NCBI RefSeq assembly: GCF_021646545.1
Contig: NZ_JAKIRP010000025.1
Coordinates: 78,838-142,837 of the forward strand
Origin: Chitinophaga filiformis
Lineage (GTDB): Bacteria > Bacteroidota > Bacteroidia > Chitinophagales > Chitinophagaceae
Length of the DNA stretch: 64,000 bases
Reading direction: 5' to 3'
Shown: positions 58,552 to 64,000 of the stretch, in pieces
How the letters are laid out: each line of letters opens with the position of its first letter
Position numbering within the stretch: position 1 is the stretch's first letter
Made by a program: the position numbers and the translations under genes
The notes under the pieces: generated by a model
Database searches by the model: none
Told to the model about the DNA's origin: nothing
The model's input: the letters and a program-made list of their open reading frames with translations, nothing else

Positions 58552-61500
58552 ATGAAGAAAAACCTGCTGCTTAGGTTTCACAAGCATTTGCTTACAGCAT
58601 GCTGTGGAGTAGCCATGTTCGTGGCGGGCACGAATAGTGCTTACAGCCAGTTGCCAACTGGCTTCACACAGAAAAAGTTAACCGAGAACGTTATCAATGA
58701 AGCGACTGCCCTGGCGCATGCTCCGGATGGCAGAATCTTTATCGCAGAACGTGGAGGTAACGTTAAAGTGTACCAGAATGGAACTGTCACTACTGTGCAC
58801 ACTGCGCAGACGGTTACTGATGCTGAACAGGGATTGCTGGGTATTACCCTGCATCCGCAGTTTGCATCCAATGGTAAGTTTTACATTTTCTACACCAATC
58901 CGGAAATGACACGTCACTACCTGGACGTTATCACGATCACTGCTACCAACCAGGTAACTGCTGTTACCCGAGTAATGGAATTTGATCCGATCATTAACGG
59001 TGCACACAATGGTGGTGCTATTCTCTTCCGTCAGGGACTGCTGTATGTAGCTGTGGGAGAAAGTAACTCCTCTGTTGAATCTCCCAAGCTGGATACTTAC
59101 CGCGGTAAGATCCTGCGTCTGACAGATGATGGTCAGCCGGCACCAGGCAACCCTTACTACGATGTACCTGGCGCCAGCCGTCAGCAGAGAAGCATCTGGG
59201 CACGCGGTCTGAGAAACCCATGGAAAATGGCACTCGACCCGGTATCCCAGAAGATCTTTGTAGTGGACGTAGGTGGCGACTATGAAGAGATCAACGATGT
59301 AACCACTCCTGATGCCAGCAAAGGTTATAACTATGGCTGGAGCCAGGATGGTAAATCTGGTCCTAGCCAGGCTGCAGGAACTATCACAGCAGCTTATTAC
59401 TACGATCATAGCGATGACAAGGGAGGATGCGCCATCACATCCGGCGTGTTCTTTAATCCGCCAGCTACCAACTATCCACCAGAATACCGTAACAAGTTCT
59501 TCTTCACCGACTGGTGCAGGGACTGGTACAGGTTCGTGGATGTTAACAACCTGACGCCTGCATCTCAGTATACTGAATTTTCAGCAAAAGGTTTCGGACG
59601 CATTTTAGGTACAAGTGTTGGCATTGACGGCAACATTTATTATATAGGATACGCTACAAGTGGTGCTTTATGGAGAATTGAATACAATAATAACCAGGCT
59701 CCGACCATCGTTAACCAGCCTTCAAACGCAACCGTTACTGCAGGAGATCCTGTACAGTTTTCAGTAACCGCTTCAGGTGGTATTCCGATGTCATTCCAGT
59801 GGCAGAAAAACGGGGTGAACATCCCGGGAGCAACAGAGAGCACTTTCTCTATTGCACAGACCACACGGGCTGACTCAGGTCTTTACCGTTGTGTAGTGAT
59901 CAATCACATTGACACTGCTATCAGTACTGCAGCAAAACTGACCGTACTGCCTTTCAATGCAAGACCAGTTCCACACATCAGCGCACCAACCGGTGACGTT
60001 AAGTGGAGCGTAGGTACTGTGATCAACTTCTCCGGTACTGCTACCGATACAGAAGATGGTACATTGCCAGCATCTGCATACCGTTGGGAGCTCCGTTTCT
60101 TCCATAAGGATACAGAAACCAGTGAGCACTGGCACCCTGGTCCTACCCTGCCCGCTGGTATCAAATCAGGTTCTTTCACCGCAGACAACCTGGGTGAGTC
60201 TTCTCCGAATATCTGGTTCAGACTGCTCCTGACTGTTACGGATTCCAATGGCCGTACAGGTGTTGACTCTGTAGATATCTATCCTAACAAGATTCAGGCA
60301 ACCGTAACTTCCAATGTTCCTGGTCTTCAGGTAGTATTGGGTAAAGAAGCTGCTACTCCGTTTACCAAGACGATGGTAGTAAACGCACTCACTACCCTGC
60401 AGGCAATTTCACCTCAGGTACTGGGAGATACTACCTATGCATTCGTATCATGGGCCCATGGCGGAGATACTTTACAGTCTATCCGTGTTCCGGCTGTGAA
60501 TACTACTTATTCTGTTACTTATAAGGCAACTGGTTCCCGTCAGAATCCTTTCCCTGCTGGTACTGCACCACGTGCTATACCTGGCAAGATCGAGATCGAA
60601 GACTTCGATTCCGGTGGTGAGGGTATCGCTTATCACGATGAAAGCACTGCCAACCAGGGTAATCAATACCGTACCAATGAAGGCGTAGACCTGGAAAACT
60701 GCTCAGAAGGCGGTTATAACATCGGCTACGTGAACAATGGCGAATGGCTGGAATACTCCGTTAATGTTACCATTCCAGGTAAATATACCTTCGCTGCACG
60801 CGTTGCCAATCCGGGTGCTGCCAAGACCCTCCATGTAGAACTGGACGGCCAGAACATCACTGGTACCGTTACCGTACCTACTACTGGTGGCTTCCAGGCA
60901 TGGCAGACCATTTCTGCTACTACTACAACATTACCTGCCGGTAACCACGTTGTACGTATCGTAGTTGAAGCAAATGACTTCAACGTAAACTACTTCACTT
61001 TCGCACTGGCTATCGGCGATGCTCCTACTGTGAACATCACCGCTCCTGCGAATGGCGAAGCGTTCCTGAGTGGTTCCGACATCCTGCTCAAAGCCAATGC
61101 AGCTGATACAGATGGTACTGTGAAGAAAGTTGAGTTCTTCCAGGGTGCTACCAAGATCGGTGAAGATACTACCAGCCCATATCAATACCTGTGGACTGGT
61201 GTACCTGCCGGTGCTTACAGCATCACTGCCAAAGCTACCGACAACAACCAGATGACAGCTACCTCTACTCCGGTTGCTATCAACGTAACCGCTGCTCCTG
61301 TTCAGAAGAACATCCCTGGCCGTATCGAGGCGGAAGATTTCGACGCGATGAACGGTATCGGTACCGAAGGTTGTGCTGACGTAGGCGGTGGCGAGAACAT
61401 CGGCTGGGTTGGTACCGGCGACTGGATGGACTACAACGTAAATGTTGCCACTGCTGGCACTTACACCGTAGCCTTCCGCGTAGCCAGCGCTCCTGGTGGC

Positions 61501-61944
61501 GGTCAGCTGCAACTGCAGTCTGGCACCAACGTACTGACTACCGTTGATGTAGACGCTACCGGCGGATGGCAATCATGGGTAACCAAGACCACTACCGTTA
61601 CATTGGCTGCTGGCAGCCAGACGCTCCGCGTTTACGCTTCCAAGGCTGATTTTAACCTGAACTGGTTTGAGTTTAGTGTTCCTGCTCAGACGTTTGCTGT
61701 TAGTAGTTTGCCTTCTCAGGAGCCGGTGATTAAGGTTTATCCTAACCCGGTAACTGATCTGCTGACAGTGGGTAATGTGAAGAATGATGGGCTGTTTACT
61801 ATTACTAATGTTGCGAATTCACAGACGGTGACAATCAAAGCTGTGAATGGTATTCTGGATGTAAGTAAGCTGACACCAGGTGTTTATGTGCTGAAATTCA
61901 GTAATGCAGGGAAACAGGTGGTGAAGAAGTTTGTGAAGATGTAA
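58552..61944 (+). CDS. Sugar-dehydrogenase-like (GSDH) protein with CBM6 modules and type IX sorting domain
   Basis: A 1130-residue secreted protein. Signal peptide to about 33, then a six-bladed GSDH propeller at 34-380 (ALAHAPDGRIFIAERGGNVKV, GLLGITLHPQF, ARGLRNPWKMALDP), the fold of PQQ-dependent soluble glucose/aldose dehydrogenases. Then an Ig domain (about 384-468), a PKD-like region to about 575, a CBM6 (about 676-822, EIEDFDSGGEGIAYHD), a Big_7 repeat (about 825-915), a second CBM6 (about 920-1050, EAEDFDAMNGIGTEG) and a C-terminal sorting domain (VYPNPVTDLLTV...LTPGVYVLKF). It probably oxidises sugar ends while bound to glucan. The PQQ link is family inference; no PQQ genes are in the window. 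Confidence 0.92.
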   Translation: MKKNLLLRFHKHLLTACCGVAMFVAGTNSAYSQLPTGFTQKKLTENVINEATALAHAPDGRIFIAERGGNVKVYQNGTVTTVHTAQTVTDAEQGLLGITLHPQFASNGKFYIFYTNPEMTRHYLDVITITATNQVTAVTRVMEFDPIINGAHNGGAILFRQGLLYVAVGESNSSVESPKLDTYRGKILRLTDDGQPAPGNPYYDVPGASRQQRSIWARGLRNPWKMALDPVSQKIFVVDVGGDYEEINDVTTPDASKGYNYGWSQDGKSGPSQAAGTITAAYYYDHSDDKGGCAITSGVFFNPPATNYPPEYRNKFFFTDWCRDWYRFVDVNNLTPASQYTEFSAKGFGRILGTSVGIDGNIYYIGYATSGALWRIEYNNNQAPTIVNQPSNATVTAGDPVQFSVTASGGIPMSFQWQKNGVNIPGATESTFSIAQTTRADSGLYRCVVINHIDTAISTAAKLTVLPFNARPVPHISAPTGDVKWSVGTVINFSGTATDTEDGTLPASAYRWELRFFHKDTETSEHWHPGPTLPAGIKSGSFTADNLGESSPNIWFRLLLTVTDSNGRTGVDSVDIYPNKIQATVTSNVPGLQVVLGKEAATPFTKTMVVNALTTLQAISPQVLGDTTYAFVSWAHGGDTLQSIRVPAVNTTYSVTYKATGSRQNPFPAGTAPRAIPGKIEIEDFDSGGEGIAYHDESTANQGNQYRTNEGVDLENCSEGGYNIGYVNNGEWLEYSVNVTIPGKYTFAARVANPGAAKTLHVELDGQNITGTVTVPTTGGFQAWQTISATTTTLPAGNHVVRIVVEANDFNVNYFTFALAIGDAPTVNITAPANGEAFLSGSDILLKANAADTDGTVKKVEFFQGATKIGEDTTSPYQYLWTGVPAGAYSITAKATDNNQMTATSTPVAINVTAAPVQKNIPGRIEAEDFDAMNGIGTEGCADVGGGENIGWVGTGDWMDYNVNVATAGTYTVAFRVASAPGGGQLQLQSGTNVLTTVDVDATGGWQSWVTKTTTVTLAAGSQTLRVYASKADFNLNWFEFSVPAQTFAVSSLPSQEPVIKVYPNPVTDLLTVGNVKNDGLFTITNVANSQTVTIKAVNGILDVSKLTPGVYVLKFSNAGKQVVKKFVKM

Positions 61945-61964
61945 TTGAGTTTTTTCTTATAGAG

Positions 61965-61995
61965 AGCCGTCTCATTTTTGAGGCGGCTTTTTTTA
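61965..61995 (+). terminator. Intrinsic terminator
   Basis: AGCCGTCTCA (61965-61974) / TGAGGCGGCT (61979-61988), one G-T wobble, loop TTTT, followed by a T run. Confidence 0.85.
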
Positions 61996-61996
61996 T

Positions 61997-62027
61997 TTTG
62001 GAGATTAGGAATATTTGTGTAGGTTTG
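61997..62027 (+). promoter_or_regulatory. Promoter of the tRNA-Lys gene
   Basis: TTTG (61997-62000), 19 bases, TAGGTTTG (62020-62027), a perfect Bacteroidota promoter 14 bases before the tRNA. Confidence 0.75.
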
Positions 62028-62041
62028 CACCCCGTTAGAAT

Positions 62042-62114
62042 GATTCCGTAGCTCAGTTGGTAGAGCAATACACTTTTAATGTATGGGTCCTGGGTTCGAG
62101 TCCCAGCGGGATCA
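62042..62114 (+). tRNA. tRNA-Lys (anticodon TTT)
   Basis: 73 bases with a complete cloverleaf: acceptor GATTCCG / CGGGATC (one G-T pair), D arm GCTCAGTTGGTAGAGC, anticodon stem ATACA / TGTAT with loop CTTTTAA (anticodon TTT), T arm CTGGG TTCGAGT CCCAG, discriminator A. CCA is not encoded. Confidence 0.97.
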
Positions 62115-62115
62115 C

Positions 62116-62143
62116 AAAATGGCGTCCAATGGACGCCATTTTT
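62116..62143 (+). terminator. tRNA terminator
   Basis: AAAATGGCGTCC (62116-62127) / GGACGCCATTTTT (62131-62143) with a 3-base loop, immediately after the tRNA. Confidence 0.85.
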
Positions 62144-62294
62144 GTTGCTCAAAGCAGCTTTTGTAGCCAGTAAAACGGAAAAAATACCCACCTCCAACTT
62201 CATCTCAAAAACCTACGCCTTCTCCAATATCATTGATGACTATGTGAACGAGTATGGCATCATCGAAAAACGGAGCAACGAAATAAACGGATAA
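62144..62294 (+). pseudogene. Possible 3' gene remnant next to the tRNA
   Basis: An open frame ending at 62294 reads sensibly over its last ~45 codons (TEKIPTSNFISKTYAFSNI, then DDYVNEYGIIEKRSNEING) but has no start of its own: upstream it runs through the tRNA. It could be the 3' end of a gene cut off by recombination at the tRNA. No family is recognised, and chance is possible. The rest of the gap to 62416 holds only a small CGTACT-AAA-AGTACG hairpin at 62305-62319. Confidence 0.3.
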
Positions 62295-62416
62295 AAAATA
62301 CAGTCGTACTAAAAGTACGGCAAGCATACCGCCCATCCAGAGATGAACGATGCTATGGATAAGGTTTCGGAAACTGAATGACTGTCAAATCGCCCACCAG
62401 CTTTCCCCGGCAAACT

Positions 62417-63496
62417 TTATAGATCCTTCACTGCATAATGGAGATCAACACCTGAAACCTCATATTTATGCAACTGTCCCGTAGTATCTTTTAGCGTCAT
62501 TATTAATTTGTATGGTTTTCTAAACGTCATATGTGCGGCTTCAAGCGCAAAACCGGGAACAAACAGTCCGAATTCCTTACCAGGCACTTTTTTGTTAATA
62601 TTTTCTGACCAATCACCATTACCTGCCAGCTCTTTTATATCACTAATTGTTGCAGGCCAGCCTTCATTGTTCATCCCGATGGAAAGTCTGGCACTGGAAC
62701 CCAGGAGGGCACCTGTGCGATTTGCCGAAATAACAGGCCCAAAATGGCGAACTACAGCTGTTGTCACATAACGCCTTCCATCATGCAGCAGATTAATACC
62801 CTGCTGCCTTAAGGTCTCCCTGTCAGAGGATGCAATATATTCTTTCAGACAGCCAGCCTGTAACTGTTTACAGGATATCTTAACAGGAGACCAATAACTG
62901 GCGTAACGTGTATACTCATCTTCTACTTCCCAGGCCATAGGCTGATCCCTCTGCGTAGCTGTAATCATTTCCACAGGCGTAACGGTTATCTCATCACCCC
63001 TGATATCCTCTATTTTTAAATAAATGGTCGTATCCTTCCAGCTATTACTCAACCGTAGTACGCTAATAAAATCCCTGGTTGTCAGATTCTGCAGTTTTGA
63101 TTCCAATACTGCCTTTTCTGCGTTGAAATGTCTGATAGCTAACTGTCTATCTTTGTAATGGGAATAGCTCTCATTCAGCTGGTAACCGAGAAATCCGATA
63201 ACAGCCGACAAAATAGCCAATAATGGTCCTGCATACGTGTAAAAAGGAGTTTTTACTGACTTCGCAGCAGCAGATTCATCCACAAGCAGTTGTAGCGCCA
63301 AAGACATTTCGTATAGCCTATTATTTTTACGAACTGCCCACGTCCTACCCAGACCAAAACAGGGGATATATAAAAGATGAAAATACGTTTGTCGTACCTC
63401 AATGCGAATGTTCGGTTCCTCGTTATACACGATACTGAGATCTTCCAAAGAAAAACTACGAATTCTAAAACTTTTTATGCCGAAGACAATCATCAT
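62417..63496 (-). CDS. Membrane-anchored protein of unknown function
   Basis: A 359-residue protein with a cytoplasmic N-terminus (start at 63496 or the next codon). The first ~65 residues, MIVFGIKSFRIRSFSLEDL to TYFHLLYIPCFGLGR, resemble the zinc-ribbon family proteins that begin with an FG.KS strand and a YFHLF.IP.FPLG motif, but the Cys pairs of the ribbon are missing. One or two membrane helices follow at about 84-107 (YAGPLLAILSAVIGFLGYQL), then a large soluble domain with beta-rich repeats (to 359). The function is unknown. The gene is isolated between a tRNA and an IS-like fragment. Confidence 0.7.
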   Translation of the reverse strand: MMIVFGIKSFRIRSFSLEDLSIVYNEEPNIRIEVRQTYFHLLYIPCFGLGRTWAVRKNNRLYEMSLALQLLVDESAAAKSVKTPFYTYAGPLLAILSAVIGFLGYQLNESYSHYKDRQLAIRHFNAEKAVLESKLQNLTTRDFISVLRLSNSWKDTTIYLKIEDIRGDEITVTPVEMITATQRDQPMAWEVEDEYTRYASYWSPVKISCKQLQAGCLKEYIASSDRETLRQQGINLLHDGRRYVTTAVVRHFGPVISANRTGALLGSSARLSIGMNNEGWPATISDIKELAGNGDWSENINKKVPGKEFGLFVPGFALEAAHMTFRKPYKLIMTLKDTTGQLHKYEVSGVDLHYAVKDL

Positions 63497-63811
63497 AGGA
63501 GTAGAGATAGGTTATTATGTTTGTTTTGATATGTGCGTTAAAGAGATAAATATATTATGAACAATTGATGCTTGCAAACTGGCCGAAGACATAAATGATG
63601 GTAGTCCCAATTTATATAACAACGTCAGACATTGTGGAGGTCTCGTCATACAGGCCTCCCAACGTATTGTCAATTTAGTTCAAATGTCAATGGCCAAATT
63701 AGTTATAAATTTAATATCTGAGGTCGAATTTTAATTAGAATGCTAAATCATGTATGCCTCCGGGCAACTGCATATTGTAAATGTTAGGAAGTAGTGATAG
63801 CTTCGCCGATT
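63497..63811. other. AT-rich intergenic region beside an IS-like gene
   Basis: 315 AT-rich bases. I see no gene and no clear promoter. The stretch 63665-63730 (TCAATTTAGTTCAAATGTC, CCAAATTAGTTATAAATTT) has the look of degenerate IS-end sequence, but no inverted-repeat partner is inside the window. Confidence 0.35.
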
Positions 63812-64000
63812 ATGAGTATTGATACACCCCAGTCCCCAACAAAAGCCAGTACCGTAAACCGATCTGTTACGGAGAAGAAGCGTCTATTGTCCGAATGGGA
63901 AACGAGTACGCTGAAAATGAAGGCATTCTGTGAGCAGAAACAAATATCTGTAAATGGATTGAAATCTTGGATAAAGCAGTTTGGCATGGGACGCAAGCGC
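63812..64000 (+). CDS. IS66-type accessory transposition protein, 5' part
   Basis: From the ATG at 63812 the frame stays open to the window edge (63 codons), so the gene is truncated by the window. The sequence EKKRLLSEWETSTLKMKAF followed by CEQKQISVNGLKSWIKQFG matches the N-terminal helix-turn-helix region of IS66-family TnpA accessory proteins (W..S.L..KAFCEQ..IS...L..W pattern). If right, a TnpB-like ORF2 and a DDE transposase should follow to the right of the window. Confidence 0.6.
   Translation, partial: MSIDTPQSPTKASTVNRSVTEKKRLLSEWETSTLKMKAFCEQKQISVNGLKSWIKQFGMGRKR

Noticed and set aside
61898..62203. A 101-codon minus-strand frame across the tRNA-Lys gene
   Set aside because: It is antisense to a structural RNA and its terminators, and the residues over the tRNA are an artefact commonly seen opposite tRNAs.

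Overview
The window looks like chromosome from a Chitinophaga-like member of the Bacteroidota. The reasons are two SusC/SusD outer-membrane pairs, a FecI/FecR-type sigma/anti-sigma pair, C-terminal type IX secretion sorting domains, many lipoprotein signals, few Shine-Dalgarno sites, and several promoters that match the Bacteroidota primary-sigma consensus (TTTG, 17-23 bases, TAnnTTTG). The genus is inference from protein style, not from a search.

Layout. 1-7.4 kb: the end of an NADH dehydrogenase gene; a small gene, lipoprotein trehalase and DUF5009 membrane protein on the minus strand; an AlkC-type alkylation glycosylase; a DUF899 protein with a Cys-containing membrane protein; and a lipoprotein. 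7.5-15.9 kb: a GMC oxidoreductase and its subunit-3 partner, a carboxylesterase, an NmrA-like protein, secreted proteins, and an SRPBCC-ArsR operon with a clear repeated operator. 15.9-29.5 kb: a complete maltodextrin utilization locus on the minus strand (LacI, SusC, SusD, SusE-like, periplasmic GH13, beta-phosphoglucomutase, GH65 maltose phosphorylase, MFS importer). SusCDE bind and import maltooligosaccharides, GH13 trims them in the periplasm, the MFS protein moves maltose inward, and GH65 plus PgmB feed glycolysis. 29.7-40.4 kb: two TetR regulators sharing an operator, lipoproteins and small proteins, an AidA/PixA-type protein, a cytochrome c/DUF1772 pair, an Xaa-Pro aminopeptidase, a serine hydrolase, an RDD protein and a large GAF protein.

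40.4-62.0 kb is the most distinctive part. After a noncoding patch with tandem and inverted repeats come a lipoprotein GH16 glucanase and, divergently, a membrane-spanning beta-propeller/LuxR-type regulator whose stop overlaps the start of an ECF sigma factor. FecR, an STN-bearing SusC, SusD, a metzincin protease, a multidomain GH16 enzyme and a sugar-dehydrogenase-like protein with CBM6 modules follow; the last two carry type IX sorting domains. I read this as a beta-1,3-glucan and protein (for example fungal wall) attack locus with layered regulation. 62.0-64 kb: tRNA-Lys(TTT), a possible gene remnant, a membrane protein, and the start of an IS66-like accessory gene that runs off the right edge.
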